From the NCBI RefSeq assembly GCF_000375365.1, contig NZ_AQXB01000007.1:1-64000 (forward strand): 64,000 bases of DNA, given 5' to 3'. The notes below the pieces were generated by a model. That model was not told the origin of the DNA. It did not search any database and was given only the letters and a program-made list of their open reading frames with translations. This document shows, piece after piece, positions 1 to 8,125 of the stretch. Every line of letters begins with the position of its first letter. Within the stretch, counting starts at the first letter, position 1. Made by a program: the position numbers and the translations under genes. The DNA is from Corynebacterium mastitidis DSM 44356. GTDB lineage: Bacteria; Actinomycetota; Actinomycetes; Mycobacteriales; Mycobacteriaceae.

Positions 1-390
1 TCGTTGGGTTCGGATCGATGGCCCACACCGAACGGCACGTACATCATCGGGGATCTGCATGATTCGTTGGTGATGGACTCCGAGACGTTTGGCCTGTCCA
101 AGGAGGACGGTGGGTATAAGACCACCGTGGACTTTGCCACGCAGATGTCCTATTCGGGGATCTACGTGCACGCCGCGCCGTGGTCGGTGTGGGCGCAGGG
201 CAATACGAATACCTCGCACGGGTGTATCAACGTCACCGACGAGGCCGCGCAGTGGTTCCAGAACACCGTCAAGCGCGGGGATATCGTTAAGGTGCGCAAC
301 ACCATCGGCGGGGAGCTCAACGGGCTTGATGGGTTGGGGGACTGGAACATTCCCTGGGAGCAGTGGAAGGCCGGCAACGCCGAGGAATAA
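1..390 (+). CDS. L,D-transpeptidase (YkuD domain), C-terminal part
   Basis: This frame is already open at the window edge, so only the last 129 residues or so are visible and the true start lies outside. L,D-transpeptidases make 3-3 cross-links between meso-diaminopimelate residues in peptidoglycan and act outside the membrane. The catalytic YkuD signature SHGCINV is present at about residues 72-78 of the fragment, with the nucleophilic Cys and upstream His residues such as the one in IYVHAAP. The rest matches the end of the mycobacterial/corynebacterial Ldt fold, including a Trp-rich tail ([10 protein letters not shown]). No terminator is obvious directly after the stop. Family assignment is firm; the paralogue cannot be decided from the fragment. 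Confidence 0.9.
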   Translation, partial: SLGSDRWPTPNGTYIIGDLHDSLVMDSETFGLSKEDGGYKTTVDFATQMSYSGIYVHAAPWSVWAQGNTNTSHGCINVTDEAAQWFQNTVKRGDIVKVRNTIGGELNGLDGLGDWNIPWEQWKAGNAEE

Positions 391-446
391 ACCCGCCCGC
401 CCCGCGGCGTCGCGCGGCCTTGCCATCCCTGGCGCGCGGGCCTGAG

Positions 447-772
447 CTACCTTCGGGTCACGCCGTAGTCCGTGCGGCTGATCCACGCGGCGTTCTCGGC
501 GTCCTCGCTGGGGTAGATGCGCACCTGCCCGTTCTGGGGCAGCTTCTCCACACCGCTTCTCCAGGCAAGTTCCCCCTCCCCCTCAGCACAGATCGTCCAC
601 ATCCGGTAGACCCGGATCGCCCAGCTCTACATTCACCTCAGCCAAGGGCACCGTACCCGCTCGCCCAGCACGAATATCCGCCGCAATATCAACCACTCGG
701 CACTCCCACTCCTCTTGCCGTCAGCTCAAAACTGGCCCCTCTCTTCAATCGACGCACCTCTTGTATTGACAC
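447..772 (-). pseudogene. frameshifted remnant of a small unidentified gene
   Basis: No intact gene fills 391-933, but the minus strand carries three protein-like stretches in three successive frames. The first runs from a GTG at 772 (begins VSIQEVRRLKRGASFELTA). The second covers about 727-583 (includes VVDIAADIRAGRAGTVPLAE and ends in DVDDLC). The third runs to the stop at 447-449 (includes EKLPQNGQVRIYPSEDAENA). Joined through two frameshifts they would give one hydrophilic protein of about 110 residues. Third-position GC is lower than in neighbouring genes. I do not recognise the family. It could instead be chance open frames; the smooth, charged composition of each segment is the only support. 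Confidence 0.3.
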
Positions 773-883
773 TGCAATGAGCGACGGTTCATTTCCCCCA
801 CAAAGTCTAAGCCCCAAGAACCACGCCCCCGATAAGTAATTCCCTTCCCCTCCGATCACCCGGCTCAGCGCAGCGGGCCGAGC

Positions 884-911
884 GGTGCCGGGCCCTCTGA
901 CCCCGGCACCG
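884..911 (-). terminator. hairpin after the ECF ATPase gene
   Basis: A perfect 10-bp stem (CGGTGCCGGG / CCCGGCACCG) with an 8-nt loop lies 23 bases past the stop of the ECF ATPase gene on the minus strand. There is no T-tract, so it is at best a weak intrinsic terminator or a transcript-end stabiliser for the leftward ECF operon. Confidence 0.45.
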
Positions 912-933
912 CGAGCCCCCACGCCCACCTCCA

Positions 934-2349
934 TTACGACGTCAGCGGAAGGCGAAGCTCCAGGTCCCCCACCAGCTCGATCAGCTCCCGATCGTGCGTG
1001 ATGACCACGAGGATCGCCCCGCGATCGGCGCATCGACGGATCACCGCCGCCATCGATTCCATCGACCGCAGGTCCAATCCGGAGGTCGGCTCATCAAAAA
1101 CGAGAACATCGGCACCGCGCCCTCCCTCGCCCCCCACCGAGGCCGTGGCCACCGCTAATCGCTGGCGCTGACCCCCTGACAGGCTCAGCGGATGGCGGTC
1201 TTCGAGCCCCGCGAGGCCCAGTTCCCCCAGGATCCGCTTCACCTCGGCGGGTTCCGGCCTCCCCCTGCCCACCGCGAGCTCCTCTGCCACGCTGAACCCC
1301 ACGAGCTGACGGTTCACGTCCTGCATCACCGCCGCGCACCGTCGGCGTCGCGCGGACCGAGAGAGTTCCACGCCATCCAGGGCCACGGAGCCGCGCGCCC
1401 GGTGAAGGCCGAGGAGAACGCGCGCCAAGGTGGACTTCCCCGCACCATTCGTCCCGGTGATGCAGGTCACCGCGCCGCGGGGCATCTGGGCATAGGGCAC
1501 CGTCCACAATCGACGCCCACCCCGCGAGGCCGCGAGATCACGCAGTTCCAGCCCCTCGCCCGGCGCGCCGTGTTCCTCCAACGCGGAGGGAAGGGAGGGC
1601 TCCGCCGGTGCCTCGAGGCTGCGGAGCCGGGCCTCGCGGCGAGCGTCCTCGCCCATCGCCCAGAAGGCCTCCGCCGGTCGGTCCTCGGCGATCCGCCCCG
1701 CCCGGAGCTCCACCACCCGATCGACCACCCGCCTGAGGTGGTGCACCCGGTGCTCCGCCACGAGGATCGTCGCCCCCTCCCGGCGGAGCGCACCCACGGC
1801 CTCGGCCACTGCGGCGGTGGAGGCCTCGTCGAGGTTCGCCGTCGGCTCGTCCAGAAGATACACCGCGGGGCGCGCGACGAGGGCGGAGGCGAGCGCCACC
1901 CGCTGGCGTTCCCCGCCGGAGAGCTCGGTCATCTGCCGGTCGAGGAGGTGCTCCAGGCCCAGCCGCCGCGCCGCGGCGGCTACCCGCTCCAGGATCTCCT
2001 CGCGGGGAACGCCGTGATTCGCGGCTCCGAAGGCCACCTCGGAGAGAACATCCGTGGCAAAGAACTGTGTCCGGGGGTTCTGGAACACGGTGGCGCCCAC
2101 CCTCCCCGCATCCGCCAGCTCCACATCGGCGGGGGTGATGCCGTTCACCGACACCGAGCCCTCGATCCGAGCCGGGCGCACGTGGGGGATGAGGCCGTTG
2201 AGCACGCCGATGAGCGAGCTCTTCCCCGCCCCGGATCCGCCCGTGACCAGGGCGCACTGCCCCTCCGGAACGTGCAGCTCCACTCGGTCCAGCAGGACGG
2301 ACGGCTCATCGCCCCCGACGCTGACGGTGAGATCATGGGTGCGGATCAT
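934..2349 (-). CDS. ECF transporter energy-coupling ATPase (two fused ATP-binding domains)
   Basis: A 471-residue protein with two ABC ATPase domains in tandem, the fused EcfA-EcfA' arrangement. Domain 1 (about 1-225) has Walker A GGSGAGKSS, signature LSGGE and Walker B YLLDEPT. Domain 2 (about 265-470) has Walker A GTNGAGKST, signature LSGGQ and Walker B LVFDEPTSGLD. ATP hydrolysis here would drive uptake through the T and S subunits encoded just upstream. Its ATG overlaps the stop of the T-subunit gene (ATGA), so the three are translationally coupled. Placement directly downstream of the siderophore-type ABC half-transporters suggests the cargo is linked to the metallophore. That is inference, as the fold alone does not tell substrate. 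Confidence 0.88.
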   Translation of the reverse strand: MIRTHDLTVSVGGDEPSVLLDRVELHVPEGQCALVTGGSGAGKSSLIGVLNGLIPHVRPARIEGSVSVNGITPADVELADAGRVGATVFQNPRTQFFATDVLSEVAFGAANHGVPREEILERVAAAARRLGLEHLLDRQMTELSGGERQRVALASALVARPAVYLLDEPTANLDEASTAAVAEAVGALRREGATILVAEHRVHHLRRVVDRVVELRAGRIAEDRPAEAFWAMGEDARREARLRSLEAPAEPSLPSALEEHGAPGEGLELRDLAASRGGRRLWTVPYAQMPRGAVTCITGTNGAGKSTLARVLLGLHRARGSVALDGVELSRSARRRRCAAVMQDVNRQLVGFSVAEELAVGRGRPEPAEVKRILGELGLAGLEDRHPLSLSGGQRQRLAVATASVGGEGGRGADVLVFDEPTSGLDLRSMESMAAVIRRCADRGAILVVITHDRELIELVGDLELRLPLTS

Positions 2350-3062
2350 CCGACGCTCTCCTTGAGGGCTAGGGCGACCACGGCCGCAGTGAGAAGCACC
2401 GCGATGATGTCCACTGCGCCGAAGCGCAGTCGAACGACCGAGGTGGGCCGCCGGTGACCGCCGAGCCCCCGCAGAAGCGCCGAGGCGGCGATCTCATCGC
2501 CGGTGCGCAGGGAAGACGCCACGAGCGGAAGGACCGCGTGGCGCACCGCCGTCACCGGATGGAAAAACAACGCCGTCCCGGAGCGGACGACTCCCCGGAG
2601 CACCAGGGTTTCGCGCAAGGCCCGGGCATCATCGACCACGACCGGGAGGAACCGCACGGCGACGATGGCCGGGACCGCCAACACCCGCGGCACCCGCGCC
2701 CAGCCCAGCGCGGCCTGCAGCGCGCCAGTGGTGATGCCGCCAACGAGCACCCACGCGATGACCCCAGCGATAACGAAGCGGAGGGTGAGTCCCCCGGCGA
2801 AAAGCACAGTAGCGAGGATCTTTTCGGCCGTGCCCGCAGCGTCGGGAAGCACCAGGTGCACGAGGACCAGCAGGAGCGCCTCCGCTGCCACCAAGAAACC
2901 AGCAGCGAGAGGCCGACGTGCGGCTACGAGGCACAGCGCGGCGACGCCCACCCCCGCGACCTCCATGACCTCCGTGCCTACCGTCAGCAACGCCGTGTCC
3001 GCGATGAATAGGCACAGGATGGCCACCCGTGGATCGAGCGCACCGGCGAGTGTCCGGTTCAC
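2346..3062 (-). CDS. ECF transporter transmembrane (T) subunit, CbiQ/EcfT family
   Basis: About 238 residues, with several hydrophobic helices in the N-terminal two thirds and the Ala/Arg-rich cytoplasmic coupling segments expected of EcfT. One of these is the ARALRETLVLRG region near residue 155; another is the SALLRGLGGHRR region near 205. EcfT couples ATP hydrolysis in the ATPase subunits to toppling of the S subunit. I chose the GTG at 3062 because it overlaps the stop of the S-subunit gene (GTGA), the same coupling seen across this locus. Longer starts would run into that gene. Context (S upstream, ATPase downstream) supports the call more than sequence motifs do. Confidence 0.8.
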   Translation of the reverse strand: MNRTLAGALDPRVAILCLFIADTALLTVGTEVMEVAGVGVAALCLVAARRPLAAGFLVAAEALLLVLVHLVLPDAAGTAEKILATVLFAGGLTLRFVIAGVIAWVLVGGITTGALQAALGWARVPRVLAVPAIVAVRFLPVVVDDARALRETLVLRGVVRSGTALFFHPVTAVRHAVLPLVASSLRTGDEIAASALLRGLGGHRRPTSVVRLRFGAVDIIAVLLTAAVVALALKESVG

Positions 3063-3679
3063 AGGCCGGCCCGGGAGAAGTAGGTGCGCGCCATCCACTG
3101 GCCGAGCCATCCGCCCGCCAGTCCCCCGAGGAAGAGGAGGACCCCCAGCGCGAGGATCATCGGGGCGGAAAAGAACTCGCTGAAGGCCCGGATCCATTCC
3201 TCATTGGGCGTTCCCGCATAGCGTTCCACCATCGCATCCCGCATGAACAGCAAGGGCAGCAGGTTCCCCAGCGGGTAGAGCCCAAACACGCCGTATCCCA
3301 GGACGCTGCGGCGGGGATCCGCATATCCGCCGCCGCGCAGGATCGCGTCCGCCAGCAGCCCGACGAGCACGGCGATGGGAACACCGACGAGGCCGTGGCC
3401 GAGCATCGCGGAGATCAGGCCCAGCAGCGTGGCCATCACGGTCACCAGGCCGAAGTGATGGACGCGCCGAAGGAACAGAATGAAGGGGATCCCGTTAAGA
3501 ATGGCGGCGATGACCGCCCCCACGGGCTGGATCTGCGGCCCGAGGACGCCGATCATGTTGCATACCGTGCTGACCACGGCGATGATCACCGTGAACACCC
3601 CGAGGGATACCAGCTCGCTGCCCGTGGAGGGGCGGCGCTGCGCGGTGTGATCGGACTGTGTATGAATATTATTCGCCAT
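3059..3679 (-). CDS. ECF transporter substrate-binding (S) subunit, MptD/Trep_Strep family
   Basis: 206 residues with about six hydrophobic segments. The central sequence (GLISAMLGHGLVG followed by ADAILRGGGYADPRRSVLGY and the FGLYPLGNLLPLLFMRDA block) resembles the MptD/Trep_Strep class of S components, whose substrates are largely unknown. It is the first gene of the ECF trio, with a reasonable ribosome site (AGAAAGG, 10 nt before the ATG). It starts about 150 bases after the last ABC half-transporter gene, past a strong hairpin, so it may have its own promoter. Vitamins are the usual S cargo. Here, next to a thiazoline NRPS, a metal-chelate or precursor is a more attractive guess, but nothing in the sequence proves it. 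Confidence 0.78.
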   Translation of the reverse strand: MANNIHTQSDHTAQRRPSTGSELVSLGVFTVIIAVVSTVCNMIGVLGPQIQPVGAVIAAILNGIPFILFLRRVHHFGLVTVMATLLGLISAMLGHGLVGVPIAVLVGLLADAILRGGGYADPRRSVLGYGVFGLYPLGNLLPLLFMRDAMVERYAGTPNEEWIRAFSEFFSAPMILALGVLLFLGGLAGGWLGQWMARTYFSRAGL

Positions 3680-3788
3680 CGTGATGACCTTTCTGTGATG
3701 TGCTGATGCCTACGCGTGGCGATAGGCGTGATGTGTGATTCCCGTTGGCGGGATGCGCCTGCCGGGCATCGCTCGGTGATCGGGGCCG

Positions 3789-3816
3789 AGGGCGGAGCGG
3801 CGTACGCCCCGCCCCC
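3789..3816 (-). terminator. hairpin between ABC half-transporter and ECF genes
   Basis: GGGCGG and CCGCCC arms enclose a second perfect arm pair (GGCG/CGCC around a TA centre), 16-43 bases after the stop of the second ABC half-transporter gene. No T-run follows. It probably separates, at least partly, the biosynthesis/ABC transcript from the ECF transcript. Confidence 0.5.
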
Positions 3817-3831
3817 TGAACTGCGCGATTC

Positions 3832-5559
3832 TCAACGATCCGCCGCAAGATTCCAGCGGCCCGCCTCCTCCCGGAGCGACCAAAACCGCCGGTAGCGCTC
3901 GTCCGAGGCCGAGAGCTCCTCGTGAGTTCCCTCGGCCGCGATCCTACCGTGCTCCACCAGCAAAATGCGGTCCGCTCTGCGGATCGTCTCCAACTGATGC
4001 GCCACGACCACCACGGTCGCGTCCCTAGCGAGGTCCTCCAGGGCGGAGGTCACCGCGCGCCGGGTCGAGGAGTCGAGGGCGCTACTCGGTTCGTCGCACA
4101 GCACCAGCGGTGCCCGGCGGAGCAGCGCGCGCGCCACGGAAACTCGCTGGCGCTCGCCTCCAGAGAGCAGTCGACCGCCCTCACCCACCCGGGTATCCCA
4201 GCCCTCGGGCAGCCGCTCGACGATCTCCGTTACCCTCGCCCTCTCCGCGGCCTCGAGCAGCTCGGCCTCCGTGGCGTCCTCCCTGCCCAGCATGACGTTG
4301 GCCCGGAGCGTGTCGTCGAAGAGGTACACGTCCTGGAAGATCATGGAGATGTGCGCGTGCAGGTCCTCGGAGGCCATATCCCTCAGGTCCACGCCGCCGA
4401 TGCGCACTGACCCTCCCGTAACATCCCAGAGCCGGGCAAGGAGCCTCACGATCGTCGTTTTTCCGGAGCCCGAGGGCCCGATCACCGCCGTGCAGCTGCG
4501 CGCCGCAAAGCGGGCGCTCAAGCCCTTCAGGACTTCCTCCTTGCCATAGGAGAAGGTGACGTCGTCCATCACCACCTCCGAATGGCGGGGATACGGCACG
4601 GGGTCGGTGGGCTCTGGCAGCGGCGCGGTCTCCAGCACCTCCCGGACGTCGTTGATCTCAGCCTCCGATTGATGCAGCGCGGTCTGCATCGAGGAGACAA
4701 CCCGAAGCGGGCCGGCAGCGAGAGTGACCAGGCCGATAAGCGCCACCGCAGTCACGGGGTCGGCGCCGTCCAGGGCCGACCACACGGAGAGCGCCACGGC
4801 AATGCCGAGGACAGTCTGGATCACAAAGCCCTGGATGACCATCCCCCCGAGGGAGAGCCACAAGGCGCGCCGCCCCGCAGCGCGCTGCGCCTCCACTGCG
4901 CGACGCAACGGGGGATAATCGCCGGCCATCCCGGCGGAGCGCAGGACCTCCTGGTTACGCGAGAGCTCCAGAAGCCGCAGGTCCGTCTCGGCGCGCACCC
5001 CGCGCACGCGATCCTCGCCCGCCGACTCCCACCGGGCCGCCAGCCGCGAGGTCAGCCACACCACGGGCGCGGCGGCAACAAGGGCCACCCCCATCCGCCA
5101 ATCCACCAGCAGCGTGCCCACGGCCACCGTCGCCGGCATGGCGACTCCGACGAGCAGCGGTACAAGCACATCCATCGCGGCAGTGGCCACGAACAGCGTG
5201 CCCCGGACCACCACATGGGACGCGCGGCCCTGGGTCTGCGGCCCAAACCAACTCAGCGGCAACCGGACCAACCTCTCCCCCAGCCCGCGATGCATGGACC
5301 GGATCACGCCGAGCGACGCCGTGAACCCGGCGAAGGTTGCCACGATGGTTACCGCGGCGTGCAGCACGAGGAAAACGGCCATGAACAGCGCGGCGTGCAT
5401 CGCCCCCTGCCAATCGGCCCGCGCGATATCCGCGAGAACGGGAATGACGCATAAAACGACGATGCCCTGGGTTACCCCGGACAGGACGCCGAGGGCGACG
5501 GCCGTCAGCAGCTGGCGCCGCCCGGCCCCACCGGAGAGGGCAATGAGAGCGCGAATCAT
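3832..5559 (-). CDS. ABC half-transporter, YbtQ/Irp7-like (exporter fold, fused permease-ATPase)
   Basis: 575 residues: an N-terminal six-helix transmembrane domain (about 1-310) and a C-terminal ATPase (about 340-565). The ATPase has Walker A GPSGSGKTT, signature LLSGGERQR, Walker B LVLCDEPSSALD and an H-loop His (VVVAHQ). Pairs of such half-transporters next to yersiniabactin-type NRPS genes (YbtP/YbtQ) and mycobacterial siderophore genes (IrtA/IrtB) import ferric siderophores despite their exporter fold. The ATG at 5559 overlaps the stop of the preceding half-transporter (ATGA), which implies a heterodimer made in equal amounts. No siderophore-interaction reductase domain is attached. Function as importer is by family and context; export is the alternative. 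Confidence 0.85.
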   Translation of the reverse strand: MIRALIALSGGAGRRQLLTAVALGVLSGVTQGIVVLCVIPVLADIARADWQGAMHAALFMAVFLVLHAAVTIVATFAGFTASLGVIRSMHRGLGERLVRLPLSWFGPQTQGRASHVVVRGTLFVATAAMDVLVPLLVGVAMPATVAVGTLLVDWRMGVALVAAAPVVWLTSRLAARWESAGEDRVRGVRAETDLRLLELSRNQEVLRSAGMAGDYPPLRRAVEAQRAAGRRALWLSLGGMVIQGFVIQTVLGIAVALSVWSALDGADPVTAVALIGLVTLAAGPLRVVSSMQTALHQSEAEINDVREVLETAPLPEPTDPVPYPRHSEVVMDDVTFSYGKEEVLKGLSARFAARSCTAVIGPSGSGKTTIVRLLARLWDVTGGSVRIGGVDLRDMASEDLHAHISMIFQDVYLFDDTLRANVMLGREDATEAELLEAAERARVTEIVERLPEGWDTRVGEGGRLLSGGERQRVSVARALLRRAPLVLCDEPSSALDSSTRRAVTSALEDLARDATVVVVAHQLETIRRADRILLVEHGRIAAEGTHEELSASDERYRRFWSLREEAGRWNLAADR

Positions 5560-7364
5560 TTGGTGACCTCCTCTTCGTTCTGTTCCATGTCCTCCCACAG
5601 CCGGGCGTAGCACCCGCCCGCCGCCAGGAGTTCGCGGTGCGTTCCGCGCTCGACCACCCGGCCGCCGTCCATGACGAGGATCGCGTCAGCGTCGACGACC
5701 GTCGTGAGCCGGTGCGCGATGACCACCACGGTGCGCCCCGCGGTGAGCCTGTTAAGCCCCTCCTGGATCGCAGCCTCGGCCTCCGGATCCGTCGCGGAGG
5801 TCGCCTCGTCCATCAGTAAGATCGGCGCGTCCGCCAGCAGCGTGCGGGCGATGCCCACGCGCTGGGCCTCACCCCCGGACAGGCGCGCATCCTCCCCGAT
5901 CACGGAGTCATACCCCCGGGGTAGGCAGGCGATGCGGTGGTGAATGTTCGCGGCCCGGGCCGCCGCCTCCACCTCCGCATCGCTCGCGCCCGGCGAGCCG
6001 AGCCGAATGTTCTCCGCGACGCTAAGGACCATGAGCTGCGGGTCCTGGAACACGGTGCCCACCAGGCCCCGCAGTACCTCCGGATCGATGTCCCGCACAT
6101 CGACGCCGCCGATGGCGACCGACCCGCCGTGCGGGTCCCGATGCCGGGCGATGAGCGAGGCCAGCGTGGACTTGCCCGACCCGGAGGGGCCAACCAGCGC
6201 CGTAACCCCGCCGGCGGGGAGATCAGCGGTCACGTTGCGGACCACCGGATGATCCGGGTCATAGCCGAACGTGAGGTCGCGCAGCGAGACGGCGGTGCCG
6301 CTCGGGCGGATCGGCCGCTCGGGGCGCGGCAGCTCGGGTTCGTCGAGAACCTCGCTGATGCGCCGCGCGGCATCCACGGCCTGGGTCAGGGAGCGCTGAC
6401 TCACCGCGACGGTCTGCACCGCGGCCGGCAGGAGCATGACGATCACGGTGACCACCACGAGGTCCGCGGGGCGGCTCCAGCCCGCACGAACGAACCACAG
6501 CCCGAAGGCCACCTCCACGGCTCCGGCGGTGGCGGCGGAAAGGAAGATCACCGCGCCGGCGTGGGCGCGCATCTGCGGGCGGACCATCTCACCGAACTCG
6601 GTGAGAAAGCGGGTGGAGCGCTCGGCAAAGCGGCGCGAGCCCTGCCCGGCCCGACCAAAAATCTTGAGGACGGCGATGCCGTTGACGTACTCCACGATGG
6701 CCTCGGATACGCCGGCCAGGCCCTCGTGAATCCGGTCCATGACCTCCGCGTTCGAGCGCGGGGCGAGGAGGCTATAGGTCAGGACGTAGAGCACCGCGGG
6801 AATTAGCGCGACGAGCCCGAGTCGCCAGTCCAGCACGCAGCAAACGATCAGGCTCACCAGCGGAGTGAGCACCCCGGCGGTGAACTCCACGATCGTGTGC
6901 GCCACAAGCTGGTGCAGCGAATCCACGTCATTCTGCGCGAGCTGCCGCACCCGACCGGACGAGCGGGCATCGAACCATCCCAGCGGCAGCCGGGATAGCT
7001 TGCGGGCGAGCTTCAGGCGCAGCCGGGCCTGAAGCTCCACGTCCGCGATATGCGTGACCAGCAGCGCCAGGGCGCCGCCGAGCACGGAGAATCCCAGGGC
7101 CGTGAGGAATAGCAGAGTGGGGCCCTGTAACGCGGCGGCGTCGCCGCCCCGGGTGAGGAGCCGGTGAGCAAGTTCCGCGAGGGCTAGGAACTGGATACCG
7201 GCGAGGACGGAGCCCACGATCTGGAGAACCAGCGCCACGGCAACGGCGGAAAGAACCGGGTGTATCGTGCGCAGGGTGATCGTCAGGGCCGACTCCTTGC
7301 CACCCTCCTTGTTGCTCCCCCGGGCGGGAACCGGAGCGGTCGAGGCGACCTCGGGGGCGCTCAT
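5556..7364 (-). CDS. ABC half-transporter, YbtP/Irp6-like (exporter fold, fused permease-ATPase)
   Basis: 602 residues. A short charged N-terminus (about 40 residues) precedes a six-helix membrane domain. The ATPase (about 370-590) has Walker A GPSGSGKST, signature RLSGGEAQR, Walker B ILLMDEATSATD and H-loop VVIAHRLTT. All catalytic motifs are intact, unlike the degenerate site seen in one half of some heterodimers. It partners with the next gene, with which it overlaps by 4 nt. Its own ATG at 7364 overlaps the thioesterase stop. By analogy with YbtP/YbtQ it should carry the metal-loaded thiazoline siderophore across the cytoplasmic membrane. Confidence 0.85.
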   Translation of the reverse strand: MSAPEVASTAPVPARGSNKEGGKESALTITLRTIHPVLSAVAVALVLQIVGSVLAGIQFLALAELAHRLLTRGGDAAALQGPTLLFLTALGFSVLGGALALLVTHIADVELQARLRLKLARKLSRLPLGWFDARSSGRVRQLAQNDVDSLHQLVAHTIVEFTAGVLTPLVSLIVCCVLDWRLGLVALIPAVLYVLTYSLLAPRSNAEVMDRIHEGLAGVSEAIVEYVNGIAVLKIFGRAGQGSRRFAERSTRFLTEFGEMVRPQMRAHAGAVIFLSAATAGAVEVAFGLWFVRAGWSRPADLVVVTVIVMLLPAAVQTVAVSQRSLTQAVDAARRISEVLDEPELPRPERPIRPSGTAVSLRDLTFGYDPDHPVVRNVTADLPAGGVTALVGPSGSGKSTLASLIARHRDPHGGSVAIGGVDVRDIDPEVLRGLVGTVFQDPQLMVLSVAENIRLGSPGASDAEVEAAARAANIHHRIACLPRGYDSVIGEDARLSGGEAQRVGIARTLLADAPILLMDEATSATDPEAEAAIQEGLNRLTAGRTVVVIAHRLTTVVDADAILVMDGGRVVERGTHRELLAAGGCYARLWEDMEQNEEEVTK

Positions 7365-8125
7365 AGCTCCGCTCCCTTCCTCGCGAGGCCGCCGCACAGG
7401 AGGGCGAGCTCGGGGCGGGTGAGGTGGTGAAGGTGGTCCCCGGGCACGCGGACCGGCCCCGTGACCCGCGTTCCCCAGCGGTGCCACCCGGCCGCGGCCT
7501 CGAGGGGAAGCTCGGTGTCCTCGCTTCCCCTTACTACAACGATGTGTGATGTCATGACGCTCTCCTGACGTCGAGTTGATCTATAGGTTTCAATGAGTCG
7601 GTAGTCCTCCCGGATCGCGGGGAGGTGCAGGGCGGCCACGTCCGGGTCCGCGAGCGCCCGGGCCGTGGAATCGCCGATCCGGCTCACGTCGGCAAGCAAT
7701 TCCTCATCGGAGGCCCGATGTAGGCCGCCTCCGCCCGCGAGGTCGGGCGAGGCCTGGCCGCTGACCACCAGCACGGGTGGCCGCCGCACCGCACCCCGCC
7801 GCCGCAATTCCAGCGCCGCCTCGGCCGCCACCGTGGCGCCCAGAGAATGGCCGGCGAGCACGGCGGGGGGCTCCGGGAGGCGGACGAAGGCGTCCGCGAT
7901 CTCCCTCGCGAGATCCTGGAGGGTAAGGGGATGTGGATCCGACATCCTCCGGTCCCGCCCTGGGTAGATCGCCCCGAGGACGCTCGGCGCCCCCGGGATT
8001 CCGGCCATGGCCCTGCTCCACGCGGCGTATTGCCGGGGGCTTCCGCCCGCATGGGGAAAGACGACCACGGCCGGGGCCTCGGGACCGCGCCACCCTCCGG
8101 GGACGGGCACGAGCACGCCGCTCAT
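7361..8125 (-). CDS. type II thioesterase, YbtT/Irp4-like
   Basis: 254-residue alpha/beta hydrolase. The nucleophile elbow GHSLGA is near residue 95, FPHAGGSPRQY (oxyanion region) is near 30, and the catalytic His lies in GDHLHHL near the C-terminus. Stand-alone thioesterases of this type remove wrong or stalled acyl groups from NRPS carrier proteins; nearly every yersiniabactin- or pyochelin-type cluster has one. The ATG at 8125 overlaps the stop of the reductase fusion gene, and its own stop overlaps the next start. This keeps it in the coupled operon. It is distinct from the integral thioesterase at the end of the NRPS. Confidence 0.9.
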   Translation of the reverse strand: MSGVLVPVPGGWRGPEAPAVVVFPHAGGSPRQYAAWSRAMAGIPGAPSVLGAIYPGRDRRMSDPHPLTLQDLAREIADAFVRLPEPPAVLAGHSLGATVAAEAALELRRRGAVRRPPVLVVSGQASPDLAGGGGLHRASDEELLADVSRIGDSTARALADPDVAALHLPAIREDYRLIETYRSTRRQESVMTSHIVVVRGSEDTELPLEAAAGWHRWGTRVTGPVRVPGDHLHHLTRPELALLCGGLARKGAEL

